Shown: one piece after another, positions 46,353-55,499 of the stretch | Layout: each line of letters begins with the position of its first letter | Numbering within the stretch: position 1 is the stretch's first letter | From: Opitutus sp. GAS368 | GTDB lineage: Bacteria; Verrucomicrobiota; Verrucomicrobiia; Opitutales; Opitutaceae | NCBI RefSeq assembly: GCF_900104925.1 | Contig: NZ_LT629735.1 | Coordinates: forward strand, 248,001-312,000 | Direction of reading: 5' to 3' | Length of the DNA stretch: 64,000 nt | Notes under the pieces: model-generated | Seen by the model: only the letters and a program-made list of their open reading frames with translations | Database searches by the model: none | Told to the model about the DNA's origin: nothing | Position numbers and translations under genes: made by a program

Positions 46353-48092
46353 TCACCGCTCCTTGGCGCCCTCGCGCAGCTCCATGTCCTGCGGGACGGT
46401 GCTGATGGCCTCGGCGAGCGTGGTAAGGCCTTCCTTCACCTTGAACAGGCTGTCCTGATGCAGGGTCTTCATGCCGCTCCGCATGCAGATGCGCTTCAAC
46501 TCGGCGGTCTCGGCCTCCTTGTTGATGGCCTCGATGAGTTCCTCGTTGTTGACGAGCAATTCGTGGATGCCGACGCGGCCCTTGTAGCCGGTGCTGTTGC
46601 ACTTCGAGCAGCCCTTGGCGCTGGCCTTGTAGATCTGGCCGCTCCAGCCGACGGCGCGCATGAGCATGTCCTTCTCCCGGCCGTCCGGCTCGTAGGCGAC
46701 GCGGCAGACCTTGCAGACGCGGCGCATGAGGCGCTGGGCGCATACGGCGACAAGCGAGGAGGAGATCATGAAGGGCTCGATGCCCATGTCCGTCAGGCGC
46801 GCGATCGTGCTCGGGGCGTCGTTGGTGTGCAGCGTGGAGATGAGCATGTGGCCGGTGAGCGCGGCCTCGACGGCGATGTTCGCCGTCTCCTTGTCGCGGA
46901 TTTCGCCCACGAGGATGATGTCGGGGTCCTGGCGGAGGAACGCGCGGAGGGCGGCGGCAAAGGTCAGGCCGATCTGCCGGTGCATCTGCATCTGGTTGAT
47001 GCCGGGCAGCGTGTATTCGATCGGGTCCTCGGCGGTGCGGATGACGACGTCGGGCGTGTTCACCTCGTTGAGCGCCGAGTAGAGGGTCATCGACTTGCCG
47101 GAGCCGGTCGGGCCGCAGTGCAGGATCATGCCGTAGGGCTGGCGGATGCACTCGCGGTATTTGCGAAGGTTGTCCTCGGTGAAGCCCAGCGCGGGCAGCG
47201 GCAGCGTGGACTTCTGCTTGTCGAGGATGCGCATCACCACGCCCTCGCCGTAGTTGAGCGGCGCGGTGGAGACGCGGAGGTCGACGTCGATGTTCTTCTT
47301 GTTATACTGCTTGAAGACGATGCGGCCGTCCTGCGGCAGGCGGCGTTCCGCGATGTCGAGGTTGCACATGATCTTCAGGCGCGCGACGAGCGCGCCGGCG
47401 ACCTTGGCGGGCAGGCGGAGCTTTTCCTGCGTCAGGCCGTCGATGCGGTAGCGGACGACGACTTCCTTCTCCCACGGCTCGACGTGGATGTCGGACGTGC
47501 CGGCGAAATAGGCGTCCTCGATGATGCGGTTGGCGAGCTGGATGATGGGGGCCGAGTCCTCGTTCTCCAGGTCCTCGTCCTTGATCTCCGTCTCCTCGTC
47601 GGCGAACTGGGTGCCGAGCTGGTCGACCACGTCGGAGAACTGCACCTCGTCATGAACCTGGTCCTTCTTTAGTTTCTCGCGGATGTCGGCCTCGCGGCCG
47701 AGGAGACGGACGACGCGCTGGCCGGTCTTGTCCTGGATTTTCGTCGCGACCGTCGTGTCGAACGGGTTCGCAAAGGCCACGAGCAGGAAGTCGCCGACCT
47801 GCCCGACCGGCAGGATCATGTTCTTCTGGCAAAACTCGAGGTCGATCTTCTCAAAGGTATTGGTGTGAACCTTGTAGCGGGCAACGTTGAACGGCGCCAA
47901 GCCCAGCGCGCGGCACTTGGCCAGCAGCAGCTGAAACACCGTGATGTGGTGGTCCGCCTGGAGGATCGAATCAAGCTGGTCGCCGGTCGGCTCGTCGGGC
48001 CGCGCCAGCAACACGCCCTTGGCCTCGGTGGAGAGTTTCCCCATCTCCTCGAGCTTGTCGATGATCTGCGTCTGGGTGCGGCCGAGGGGCAT
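46353..48092 (-). CDS. pilB: PilB/GspE-type assembly ATPase
   Basis: 579 aa. N-terminal GspE_N/MshEN-like region (residues ~1-150), then [13 protein letters not shown], Walker A GPTGSGKS (about 328), AspBox/Walker [15 protein letters not shown] (about 388), HisBox [13 protein letters not shown], and a zinc-binding C-terminal CKVC...[12 protein letters not shown]. It is the cytoplasmic hexameric ATPase for type IV pilus extension or type II secretion; the tetracysteine favours GspE/PilB. Other pilus genes are not in the window. The neighbour upstream carries another N-domain. Confidence 0.9.
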   Translation of the reverse strand: MPLGRTQTQIIDKLEEMGKLSTEAKGVLLARPDEPTGDQLDSILQADHHITVFQLLLAKCRALGLAPFNVARYKVHTNTFEKIDLEFCQKNMILPVGQVGDFLLVAFANPFDTTVATKIQDKTGQRVVRLLGREADIREKLKKDQVHDEVQFSDVVDQLGTQFADEETEIKDEDLENEDSAPIIQLANRIIEDAYFAGTSDIHVEPWEKEVVVRYRIDGLTQEKLRLPAKVAGALVARLKIMCNLDIAERRLPQDGRIVFKQYNKKNIDVDLRVSTAPLNYGEGVVMRILDKQKSTLPLPALGFTEDNLRKYRECIRQPYGMILHCGPTGSGKSMTLYSALNEVNTPDVVIRTAEDPIEYTLPGINQMQMHRQIGLTFAAALRAFLRQDPDIILVGEIRDKETANIAVEAALTGHMLISTLHTNDAPSTIARLTDMGIEPFMISSSLVAVCAQRLMRRVCKVCRVAYEPDGREKDMLMRAVGWSGQIYKASAKGCSKCNSTGYKGRVGIHELLVNNEELIEAINKEAETAELKRICMRSGMKTLHQDSLFKVKEGLTTLAEAISTVPQDMELREGAKER

Positions 48093-48119
48093 GGCTTATC
48101 GCATTGGCTTGATCTGGGC

Positions 48120-48207
48120 TGTCATCCTGAGCGAAGCGAAGGATCCACACGTCCAACCGTGGCGCCACGCTCGCGGCCGTGGATTCTTCGCTGCGCTCAG
48201 AATGACA
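48120..48207. repeat. TGTCATCCTGAGCGAAGCGA palindromic repeat
   Basis: TGTCATCCTGAGCGAAGCGA faces TTCGCTGCGCTCAGAATGACA, the widely shared TGTCATTCTGAGCG... palindromic repeat known from many bacteria. It separates pilB from the next gene. Confidence 0.9.
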
Positions 48208-48241
48208 GTATCGTTACGGGAGAACATTTTCGAAATACTCC

Positions 48242-48883
48242 TTAGTTGGCGGCCGGGGGCTTGGTGCCACCGGGCACGGGAAACGGGGCGACGCTGCCGC
48301 CGACCGGGGCGCGGGAGCCGCCGTGGGGCGAACCGCTGCCGCCGGGTCCGGGCACGGGAAACGGCGCCCGCGTGCTGCGCGCGCCGGTCTTGCCCTCGCC
48401 GCGCTCGGCGTGGACGCGATCGAGGAAGTCCGCGATGATGTCCATGGTCGTGGCCTGCCAGATGATCTGGCCGCCGAGCTTCTTCTCCCAGTAGGAGCGG
48501 ACGGCCGGGCTCAGGTAATAGGCGGTCGCGACAAAGTGAAAATCCTCCTCGCGGTCGAAGGGCACGCTCCAGGTCGCCCAGCAGGCGTCGAGGTCGAGGT
48601 CCTTCCGCACGTCGTCCGGCACGTCGTAGCCGCGCAGGTCGACGACGCCGACGCCGTGGTCGTCCACCACGTGGTGCAGCACGTCCTCCTCCTTGAGCAC
48701 CTTCTTCTCATAGACGAGGATGCTGAGCACGGAACTCTGCCGCACCTGGCCGGTGGCCGCCACCTCCAGCAGGCGTTCGTTCGCTGCCTCCAGATCCTCA
48801 AATTTCACGAGGTTGTGCTCGATAAGGGCCGAACCGAGCAACCGGTTCGCGCGCATCAGCAGGGGGCGGTATTCCGTCATCAT
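48242..48883 (-). CDS. MshEN/GspE N-domain-like protein
   Basis: 213 aa. RANRLLGSALIEHNLVKFED, LEAANERLLEVAATGQVRQS and an FVATAYYLSP segment resemble the N-terminal c-di-GMP-binding (MshEN) or GspE_N domain, without an ATPase core. The C-terminal tail is low-complexity with PFPVPG repeats (48330-48300 region). It lies just before pilB and probably acts with it. Function inferred from similarity and context. Confidence 0.6.
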   Translation of the reverse strand: MMTEYRPLLMRANRLLGSALIEHNLVKFEDLEAANERLLEVAATGQVRQSSVLSILVYEKKVLKEEDVLHHVVDDHGVGVVDLRGYDVPDDVRKDLDLDACWATWSVPFDREEDFHFVATAYYLSPAVRSYWEKKLGGQIIWQATTMDIIADFLDRVHAERGEGKTGARSTRAPFPVPGPGGSGSPHGGSRAPVGGSVAPFPVPGGTKPPAAN

Positions 48884-48891
48884 GGCGGACG

Positions 48892-49932
48892 TTAACTTAC
48901 GGAGGCGGCCCGCCTTGGCGATTTCTTTTCTTTGGGCCGCAGCTTGCGCACCCGCTTGAGCAGTTCCTTCCGCAGTTTGGGAATACCCACCTCGGAGAGG
49001 CAGGAGATCGGGATGATATCCACCTTCGGGTAGCGGGTCTTGAATTTCTTTAGGTTCACCACCGCGGCGTCCTCGTCCATCTTGTTCGCGGCGATGACGC
49101 GCGGCTTGTCGAGCAGGGCCGGGTCGTAGAGCTCCAGTTCCTTCAACAGCTGCTTGTAGTCGGTGCGCGGGTCGCGGTTGTCCGTGCCCGCCAGGTCGAT
49201 GATGATGAGGAGCAGCTTGCAGCGCTCGATGTGCTTGAGGAAGCGGTGGCCCAGGCCCTTGTTCTCGCTGGCGCCGGCGATGAGGCCGGGGACGTCGGCG
49301 AGCACGATGCGCTCGTATTCCTCGGGATACTCGATGACGCCGATCTGCGGCTGGAGCGTGGTGAACGGGTAGGCGGCGACCTTCGGGCGCGCCTTGGTGA
49401 TGAGGGTGGTCAGCGACGACTTGCCGGCGTTGGGGAAGCCGACGAGGCCGACGTCGGCCATGCTTTTCAGCTCAAGCCGGAATTCGCCGGTCTCGCCCGG
49501 CTCGCCCGGGCCGGTCTTGCGCGGGGCGCGCGTGACGGAGGACTTGAAGCGGGTGTTGCCGAAGCCGCCCTTGCCGCCCTTGAGCAGCACGAACTCCTCG
49601 CCGTCGCGAAGGATCTCGACGACCTTCTCGCCGGTGTCGAGGCGGTGCACCACGGTGCCGAGCGGCACGCGGAGGATGGCGGGCCGGCCCTCGCGGCCGT
49701 TGCAATCGGCGCCCTGACCGTGCTCGCCGCGCTCGCCGTTCCAGTGCGGCTTGAACTTGAAGTCGACGAGGTTGTTCTGGTCGTCGTCGCCGCGCAGGAC
49801 CACGTCGCCCCCCTTGCCGCCATCGCCGCCGTTGGGCCCGCCCCACGGCTCGTATTTTTCCCGCCGGAAGCTGGAGCAGCCGCGGCCGCCGTCGCCCGCG
49901 CGCGCCTTGATGGAGGTCTCGTCGATAAACAT
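48892..49932 (-). CDS. obg: Obg/CgtA GTPase
   Basis: 346 aa. Obg fold (DGGRGCSSFRREKYEPWGGP with Gly-rich loops), then GTPase motifs GFPNAGKSSL (about 162), DVPGLIAGAS and AANKMDED. Obg monitors ribosome assembly and the stringent response. The C-terminal end (LRPKEKKSPRRAASVS) is short and basic, with no OCT domain. Start 49932 is the family ATG. Confidence 0.95.
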   Translation of the reverse strand: MFIDETSIKARAGDGGRGCSSFRREKYEPWGGPNGGDGGKGGDVVLRGDDDQNNLVDFKFKPHWNGERGEHGQGADCNGREGRPAILRVPLGTVVHRLDTGEKVVEILRDGEEFVLLKGGKGGFGNTRFKSSVTRAPRKTGPGEPGETGEFRLELKSMADVGLVGFPNAGKSSLTTLITKARPKVAAYPFTTLQPQIGVIEYPEEYERIVLADVPGLIAGASENKGLGHRFLKHIERCKLLLIIIDLAGTDNRDPRTDYKQLLKELELYDPALLDKPRVIAANKMDEDAAVVNLKKFKTRYPKVDIIPISCLSEVGIPKLRKELLKRVRKLRPKEKKSPRRAASVS

Positions 49933-50003
49933 GGGAATATGACTCTAGGCTTGGGCGCCCGCGTAAAGCGCAATCGGCAGGTGCTTTTGCGCCGTCCACC
50001 GCA

Positions 50004-50159
50004 TTAGCGCTTCGCCCGCTCCACCTTATGGTTGAAACTTGGTTCAAAGTTAACCGGGCCGATCAGCTTGATCACCTCACACTGCCGTAAGGTGAGGATG
50101 CTCCGCACTTTGTCGTCCTTGGGCGAAAACGGATTGGAAATGAGCAATCTTTTGAGCAC
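50004..50159 (-). CDS. Possible small protein or remnant (51 aa)
   Basis: A minus-strand frame from GTG 50159 to TAA 50004 encodes LLISNPFSPKDDKVRSILTL, then CEVIKLIGPVNFEPSFNHKV. Composition looks protein-like, but no start with a ribosome site is seen and a TGA lies just before. It may be a decayed gene next to the toxin-antitoxin pair. No homology recognised. Confidence 0.3.
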   Translation of the reverse strand: MLKRLLISNPFSPKDDKVRSILTLRQCEVIKLIGPVNFEPSFNHKVERAKR

Positions 50160-50209
50160 TTGGACACTCTGTGTCCGCTTACCTGTCCGTCAAGCAGTCG
50201 GTCCCTGCT

Positions 50210-50515
50210 CTATTCTAGTCGTTCACGCCAAGCTGGGCGGTCGCGCCCGTGATGGATGACCGCAAATACGACGAGTTGCTCGCCATCGATCAGATAAAGC
50301 ACGCGGTGTGGAAACTTGCGCAGCAATGCCCTTCGGACACCGGTCTCGATATCGATGACCACTTGCGATGTTGGTTGCGCCTCGATCCGGGCAAACACCA
50401 CACCGACGGCGAGCAGGAATTGTTCAGCCGCAAAGATGCTCCGCTCGCGATACCAAGCGGCCGCCTGCGCAATATCAGCCCTGGCCTCCGGCGTCAGAAT
50501 GAGCTTGGCCGTCAC
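50210..50515 (-). CDS. RelE/ParE-family toxin, second pair
   Basis: 101 aa. TAKLILTPEARADIAQAAAW, RRALLRKFPHRVLYLIDGEQ and LVVFAVIHHGRDRPAWRERL follow the ParE pattern closely (DIxxAxxWY; R(K)FPYxVxY; V(L)AVxHxxRxPxxW). Partner antitoxin overlaps by 4 bp. Related to, but clearly diverged from, the toxin at 42738. Confidence 0.88.
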   Translation of the reverse strand: MTAKLILTPEARADIAQAAAWYRERSIFAAEQFLLAVGVVFARIEAQPTSQVVIDIETGVRRALLRKFPHRVLYLIDGEQLVVFAVIHHGRDRPAWRERLE

Positions 50516-50730
50516 AGCCCGAGCTGTTTGCGAATATCAGCCTCGGCCACGAACCACGCCACACTGGCGCCAGGGTTCTGGCGATAAGCCGCCACCCGCT
50601 CGCCAATCAGACGCTTTTCCTCGGGGGTGAGCGGCGAGGACGCATCGATGTCGTCCAGCCGAGCGCGAACCGCCTCGCGCTCCGCCGGCGTGAGCCGGGG
50701 CAGTTGATCGAGAATTTCCGTCGTGCTCAT
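50512..50730 (-). CDS. Antitoxin of the second pair
   Basis: 72 aa. MSTTEILDQLPRLTPAEREAVRARLDDI is the addiction-module pattern (LxxLPxLTxxERxxLxxxL). Upstream of and overlapping the toxin by 4 bp. It binds the toxin; with its partner it probably autoregulates. Confidence 0.8.
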   Translation of the reverse strand: MSTTEILDQLPRLTPAEREAVRARLDDIDASSPLTPEEKRLIGERVAAYRQNPGASVAWFVAEADIRKQLGL

Positions 50731-50939
50731 GGTGCCATTTCTAGCCGAAAACGCATTTCGCGCAAGCCTTAGGCCAAAGTTCTATCGGCATATAAACCTA
50801 ATTTAATGATCTCATAGTCTGGGATCGGCATAAATTAAGCGCCGTCTGTGGCCCTAAACGGCAGACTGACAGTTGGCCAAACCCTACGATGCGTCAAATT
50901 CCATCCGGCCGGGTTAACCCCGACTTCGCTTTCCTCCAC
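50731..50939. other. AT-richer gap between antitoxin and ftsZ
   Basis: 209 bp without a gene. The first half is distinctly AT-rich (TAAACCTAATTTAATGA) and contains ATCGGCATA twice. No palindrome of the window's families except a short GGCCGGGTTAACC. May hold the toxin-antitoxin promoter. Confidence 0.5.
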
Positions 50940-52232
50940 TCAGACCGACACCTTGATCCCCTTGCGCAGGTAGGTCGGCACGTCGAGGTCCTGCCCCTCG
51001 AAAAGGATGCGGTCGGACTTGTCGAAGGCGCCGCGGTTCTCGGCCGGGACGCCGCCCTGGAAGCCGAATTCCTCCTGCGTGGGCTTCGCGGGGTGCACGC
51101 CGGCCGGGGCCGCCGGGCGCGGGGCCACGGGGCTGACGGAGGTCTTGACGTTCTGGTTGCTCTCCGGCGCCAGCGAGGTCGCGGTGGGCGCGGCGGTGCG
51201 CTCGGAAGGCTTCCGGGCCGGCACGGGCGCCGGGCGCCGGACGAAATTGCGGCTGCCGAGATCGGTCGTGCCGATGAGGCAGATCTCGACGCGGCCCGCC
51301 AGCGCCTCGTCGATCGCGGCGCCCATGACGACGTGCGCCTCGCGGCCGAACTCCTCGGTGAGGGCGGACATCAGCTCGTTGACCTTGGTCAGGCTGAGGT
51401 CGGCGCCGCCGGTGATGTTGACCAGCAGGCGGTCGGCCTTGCGGGCGTATTCCGGCGTGTGGAGCAGCGGGCACTGCTTGAGGTCGGCGAGCGCGGCCGC
51501 CGCGGGGTTGTCCCCGGTGCCGACGCCGAGACCGAAGAGGGTTTTCCCGCCGCGGTGCTGGAAGACCTGGCGCAGCGCGGTGAAGTCGACGTTGATGAGG
51601 CCGGTGCGCGAGAGCATGCCCCAGATGGACTTCACGCCGCGGCCGATCCACTCGTCGGCGCGGGCGAAGGAGTCGAGCACGCTGGTCTGCTCGGTGCCCT
51701 CCTGCAGGAGCATGTCGTTGGCCAGCGGGATGACGGCGTCGCACACGCGGCGCAGCTCGGCCAGGGCCTCCTCGGCCTGCTTGCGGCGGCGGCCGCCCTC
51801 GAAGCTGAACGGGAGCGTGACAAACGCGATGACCGTGGCGCCCGCCTCGGCGGCGATCTCCGCGACGGCCGGCGTGGCGCCGGAACCCGTGCCGCCGCCG
51901 AGCCCGGCGACGAGGAAGATGAGGTCGGTGCCCTTGACGATCTCGGCGATCTTGTCGGCATCGGCCTCCGCGGCCTTGCGGCCGAGCTCGGGGTCGCCGC
52001 CGGCGCTGAGGCCGCGGGTGAGCGAGGTGCCGATGAGGATCTTGTCCTGCACGGGCGAGGTGCTCAGGGCCTTGAGGTCGGTGTTGATGACCGCCAGCTG
52101 GAGGCGGTCGAGGTTCTCCATCTTGAGGCGGTCGACGGCGTTGGAGCCGCCGCCGCCCACGCCGATGAGCTTGATGCCGACGTTGCGGTCGGTCAGGGCC
52201 TCGAGGGGCAGTTCGTTCGGGGGCAGGCTCAT
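50940..52232 (-). CDS. ftsZ: Cell-division GTPase FtsZ
   Basis: 430 aa. GTP-binding GGGTGSG (about 108), N-terminal GVGGGGSNAV, NTDLKAL, FVTLPFSFEG, and a C-terminal conserved peptide VPTYLRKGIKVSV. The linker (~50 residues, rich in Pro/Ala/Thr) is normal. Forms the Z-ring. Last gene of the cluster, 2 bp after ftsA on the minus strand. Confidence 0.98.
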   Translation of the reverse strand: MSLPPNELPLEALTDRNVGIKLIGVGGGGSNAVDRLKMENLDRLQLAVINTDLKALSTSPVQDKILIGTSLTRGLSAGGDPELGRKAAEADADKIAEIVKGTDLIFLVAGLGGGTGSGATPAVAEIAAEAGATVIAFVTLPFSFEGGRRRKQAEEALAELRRVCDAVIPLANDMLLQEGTEQTSVLDSFARADEWIGRGVKSIWGMLSRTGLINVDFTALRQVFQHRGGKTLFGLGVGTGDNPAAAALADLKQCPLLHTPEYARKADRLLVNITGGADLSLTKVNELMSALTEEFGREAHVVMGAAIDEALAGRVEICLIGTTDLGSRNFVRRPAPVPARKPSERTAAPTATSLAPESNQNVKTSVSPVAPRPAAPAGVHPAKPTQEEFGFQGGVPAENRGAFDKSDRILFEGQDLDVPTYLRKGIKVSV

Positions 52233-52234
52233 GG

Positions 52235-53446
52235 TCAGGAGGCGGCGAAGATTTTCGTGAGGTTGCTCAGCAGGCCGGTCTTGCGGCGCGGCGGCACGGC
52301 GTGCTCGTGGGCGGTGCGGAGGCCAAACTGGAAGACGCCCAGCACGGTGCTGAACATCGGGTCCTGCAGCTCCTCCTTCACCCAGCCCGGCGGCTCGCCG
52401 CGGCGGGCCGGCAGCCCGAAGACGCGGGTGGCTGCCTCCTCAAGGCCCGGCAGCTTGGCGCTGCCGCCGGCGAGGATGACGCCCGCGCCGCAGTGCTCCG
52501 CCACGAAGGCCGGGCCGAGCTTGGCGCGGACGACCTCGAGCAGCTCGAGCGTGCGGGCCGCGGCGATGGTCTCGATCGCCACCCTGGGCAGCTGGCGGTC
52601 GCCGAAGGAGGCGTCGCCGTTGAGCCAGACCTTGTCGGCCTTGTCCCGGGTGAGGGTCGTCGCGCGCGCGTGGCGCAGCTTGAGCATCTCCGCCTGGGCG
52701 GTGGTGACGCGCAGGCCGATGCTGAGGTCGTTGGTCAGGTGGTCGCCGGCGACCGGCAGCGTGCCGGTGACGAGCACATGGCCGTCGCGGTAAAGCACGT
52801 AGTCGGTGACACCCTTGCCGATGTCGATCACCAGGACGCCCTGCGAACGCTCCTCGGCGCTGGTCAGCAGCGAGCCGGTGGCGAGGCTGGCGAGGACGAG
52901 CTCGCGCACCTCCAGGTGGTAGCCGCCGACGACGTGGATGTTGTCGCTGATCTTGCTCTCGGGCCCGTGGACGATCCAGTAGCCGACCTCGAGGCGGCGG
53001 CCCGACAGGTGCTCGGGGTCCGGCACGGCGCGGCCGTCGAGACGGAAGGGGCGGCGGATCTCGTGGATGCGCGAGCGGCCCGCGGGCAGCTCCTTTTCCT
53101 TGGCCAGGTCGCAGACGGAGGCGATGTCGAGCTGCGTCACGGTGTTGTCGGCGGACTTCACGTTGACCGAGGCCTCATTGTAGAAGGCGTCGAGGTGACC
53201 GCCGGTCTGGGCGAGCCAGACCTCCTCGATGCGGGCGCCGGCGCGCTTCTCGGCCATCTCGAGGGCGTGGTGGGTCGCCTCGCAGGCGGCCTTGTAGTCC
53301 ACGACCTCGCCCTTCATCACGCCGCGCGAGGGCGCGACGCCGACGCCGATGATGTTGAGGCTGCGCCCGCGGGTGATCTCACCCACGAGCACGGCGATTT
53401 TGCCGGTGCCGATTTCGACGGCGGCGACGATTCTGCTAGAACTCAC
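52235..53446 (-). CDS. ftsA: Cell-division actin-like protein FtsA
   Basis: 403 aa. VAAVEIGTGKIAVLVGEIT at the N-terminus, VIDIGKGVTDYVLYRDGHVL, ILAGGSAKLPGLEE, and VTTAQAEMLK in the 1C/2B region. An amphipathic C-terminal helix anchor is present only as a short LLSNLTKIF. Tethers FtsZ to the membrane. Overlaps ftsQ by 11 bp. Confidence 0.96.
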   Translation of the reverse strand: MSSSRIVAAVEIGTGKIAVLVGEITRGRSLNIIGVGVAPSRGVMKGEVVDYKAACEATHHALEMAEKRAGARIEEVWLAQTGGHLDAFYNEASVNVKSADNTVTQLDIASVCDLAKEKELPAGRSRIHEIRRPFRLDGRAVPDPEHLSGRRLEVGYWIVHGPESKISDNIHVVGGYHLEVRELVLASLATGSLLTSAEERSQGVLVIDIGKGVTDYVLYRDGHVLVTGTLPVAGDHLTNDLSIGLRVTTAQAEMLKLRHARATTLTRDKADKVWLNGDASFGDRQLPRVAIETIAAARTLELLEVVRAKLGPAFVAEHCGAGVILAGGSAKLPGLEEAATRVFGLPARRGEPPGWVKEELQDPMFSTVLGVFQFGLRTAHEHAVPPRRKTGLLSNLTKIFAAS

Positions 53447-54419
53447 GTTTGGGTTTCCGTTGTGAAGGTTGGAGGGAGAAGGAAGGGGGGGCGGGCGCGA
53501 CGGCCAGCGCGGCGGGCGGACCCGACAGCCGCACGGGCACCTGGCCTTCGAGCGAGAGATTCACCGACTGGAGCACCGGCGCGGCCTCGAGGCCGTGGGC
53601 GGCGTCGATCACGTAGTCGAGCTGCGCGACCTGCTTGAAGAAGTCGCGCTTCCGGCTGAAGACGATCTCGGGGATGTCCTGCGCCTTCACCACGATCTCG
53701 TCGCGCTCGGCGAGCCGGGCCAGCGACACGATCAGCCACTCGCGGTAGAGGTGCGGGGCCTGGAGCTGTGCGGTCGAGAGGAGGGCGGACACGTCGGCCA
53801 TGCCGGCGACCGGCTCGAACCCGTTGCCGGACTTCACGAGACGGATGCCGTCGAGCCAGGGCAGCCCGGCCAGCATGGTTTTGTCGTAGTTCAGCCCGTC
53901 GTAGACGGTGCCGTCCTTCGCCACGAGCAGCTGCTTGGCCGCTCCGTCCGTGTCGGCCGCCTGCACCCGCGCCACGGGGGTGCGTTCCTGCAGCGTGACG
54001 ACCAGCGTGTCGGGAAAATTGCGGGTCAGCACGGCGACGCGCACCTGGCCGTTGGTGAGCAGCCGGTCTCGCAGCGCCGGCAGATCCAGCGTCATCAGGC
54101 TGGCTTCCTTCGGCAAAGTGAGCTTCCCCGCGACCCAGTCCCGGGTCAGCACGCCGTCGGTGAGGAGGACGACGTCGCGCACCCGTTCGCTGTGCAACGC
54201 CGTGGCGAGGGCGGCGCGGTCGGTGGACCAGGAGCGGGCGAACTCGTAGATGCCCCAGCCGGAGCCGGCAACCACGACGGACAGCGCCCCGGCTTTCGTC
54301 CACGCGGCCAGCCGGCGGCGGCGGCCCCGGCGCGACATGGCCGGCGCGCTCACTTCCTGGCGGATGTTGCGCCAGGAGCGGCCCGGAGGCGGAGCGATGA
54401 TGTCGGAAGCGGGATTCAT
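53436..54419 (-). CDS. ftsQ: Cell-division protein FtsQ
   Basis: 327 aa. A single N-terminal transmembrane helix (ALSVVVAGSGWGIYEFA) followed by a POTRA-like domain (VRDVVLLTDGVLTRDWV; TLDLPALRDRLLTNGQVRVAVLTRNFPDTLVV) and a beta domain. Position between ddl and ftsA supports the call. The frame is open to 55058 inside ddl; the ATG at 54419 overlaps the ddl stop by 4 bp. Confidence 0.88.
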   Translation of the reverse strand: MNPASDIIAPPPGRSWRNIRQEVSAPAMSRRGRRRRLAAWTKAGALSVVVAGSGWGIYEFARSWSTDRAALATALHSERVRDVVLLTDGVLTRDWVAGKLTLPKEASLMTLDLPALRDRLLTNGQVRVAVLTRNFPDTLVVTLQERTPVARVQAADTDGAAKQLLVAKDGTVYDGLNYDKTMLAGLPWLDGIRLVKSGNGFEPVAGMADVSALLSTAQLQAPHLYREWLIVSLARLAERDEIVVKAQDIPEIVFSRKRDFFKQVAQLDYVIDAAHGLEAAPVLQSVNLSLEGQVPVRLSGPPAALAVAPAPPSFSLQPSQRKPKREF

Positions 54420-55348
54420 TTGCGCAGCGCGGAAGCCTGGGCGAATCGTTCCACGGCGGGGACCACCATCTCGCGGCACAGCGCGATAAAATCCAGCCCC
54501 ACGCAACGCGCACTCATCGGCAACAGGCTCGTCTCTTTCATGCCGGGCAACGTGTTGATTTCGAGCAAATAAAGTTCGCCGTCGTTCGACAGCATGAAGT
54601 CGATGCGCGCGTAGTCGCGGCAGCCGCAGGCGGCGAAGGCGGTTTCGGCGGCGCCGCGAATCCGCGTCGCCAGTTCGTCGGAGATCTGCGCCGGGGCGAA
54701 ATACTCGGTGAGGCCCTTGGTGTATTTGCTGGTGTAGTCGAAGACGCCCGACTTCGGCACGATCTCCACCACGCCCATCCCGCGGCCGCGCAGCAGACCG
54801 ACGGTGAACTCGCGGCCGAGGATGCGCTCCTCGGCGATCCATTCGCCCTGCCGGATCCCGCTCAGGGCGATCTCCATTCCGACCTTGGAAGTAACGATCT
54901 GCAGGCCGACGCTGCTGCCCTGGCAGTTGGGCTTGAGCACGACCTGCTCGCCGAACTCCGTGGTCAGCGCCGCCGCGGTCGGCTTGGCCGACGCCTGGAA
55001 CACCCGGCCCGGCGCCACCTGCACGCCCTGGGCCGACACGCTCTGCCGCGTGCGCCACTTGTCGAAGGTGAGGTCGCTGGCCTTGGCGTCGCAGCCGGCG
55101 TAGGCCACGCCGGCTTGCTCCAGGAGGCGCTGCATGCCGCCGTCCTCGCCGAACACGCCGTGCAGGGTCGAGCAGACGATGTGCTTCGCCGGGTCGAGCC
55201 CCTCGGGCAGGGCGTCTGTCTCGATGGGGAAGAACTGCGTGGGATGCGTGTAGGCCATGGCCAGCGCCACGGCTTTGCCGGAACCCAGGGAAACCTCGCG
55301 CTCGGGCGACGTGCCGCCTGCGAAAACAGCGATGACAGGGGTGCTCAT
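54416..55348 (-). CDS. ddl: D-alanine--D-alanine ligase
   Basis: 310 aa. VFAGGTSPEREVSLGSGKAV, the ATP-grasp loop, VVLKPNCQGSSVGLQIV, RIDFMLSNDGELYLLEINTLPGM. Makes D-Ala-D-Ala for the UDP-MurNAc-pentapeptide. Starts with ATG 55348 just 12 bp after a 50-bp perfect palindrome in the gap to murB. Confidence 0.96.
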   Translation of the reverse strand: MSTPVIAVFAGGTSPEREVSLGSGKAVALAMAYTHPTQFFPIETDALPEGLDPAKHIVCSTLHGVFGEDGGMQRLLEQAGVAYAGCDAKASDLTFDKWRTRQSVSAQGVQVAPGRVFQASAKPTAAALTTEFGEQVVLKPNCQGSSVGLQIVTSKVGMEIALSGIRQGEWIAEERILGREFTVGLLRGRGMGVVEIVPKSGVFDYTSKYTKGLTEYFAPAQISDELATRIRGAAETAFAACGCRDYARIDFMLSNDGELYLLEINTLPGMKETSLLPMSARCVGLDFIALCREMVVPAVERFAQASALRK

Positions 55349-55360
55349 GACCTGCCTCCC

Positions 55361-55410
55361 TGTAGGTCGGGGTTTATCCCCGACATGTCGGGGATAAACC
55401 CCGACCTACA
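55361..55410. repeat. 50-bp perfect palindrome
   Basis: From TGTAGGTCGGGGTTTATC to GATAAACCCCGACCTACA the two 25-base halves are exact reverse complements with no loop. It lies between murB and ddl inside the dcw cluster, 12 bp before the ddl start. Confidence 0.95.
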
Positions 55411-55425
55411 AAACACGGCCACCAT

Positions 55426-55490
55426 CCCGGCCCGCCGGGACGCGGGCCCTTCAGCGGCGGTTCCGCCCGATCGAAAATCGTAAATCATAA
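55426..55490. repeat. Half GGAGGGCCCG element and AT-rich word
   Basis: CCCGGCCCGCCGGGACGCGG (about 55426-55445) equals one arm of the 21035-21109 element. It is followed by AATCGTAAATCATAA (55476-55490), shared with a stretch in uvrA. Confidence 0.75.
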
Positions 55491-55499
55491 ATCGCAAAT

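Noticed and set aside
50032-50259. 75-aa plus-strand frame near the second toxin-antitoxin pair
   Set aside because: Low-quality composition, no start signal, overlaps the toxin antisense.
55361-55410. Palindrome considered as a transcription terminator of murB
   Set aside because: There is no T tract on either strand after the stem, and it shares its ends with dispersed elements.
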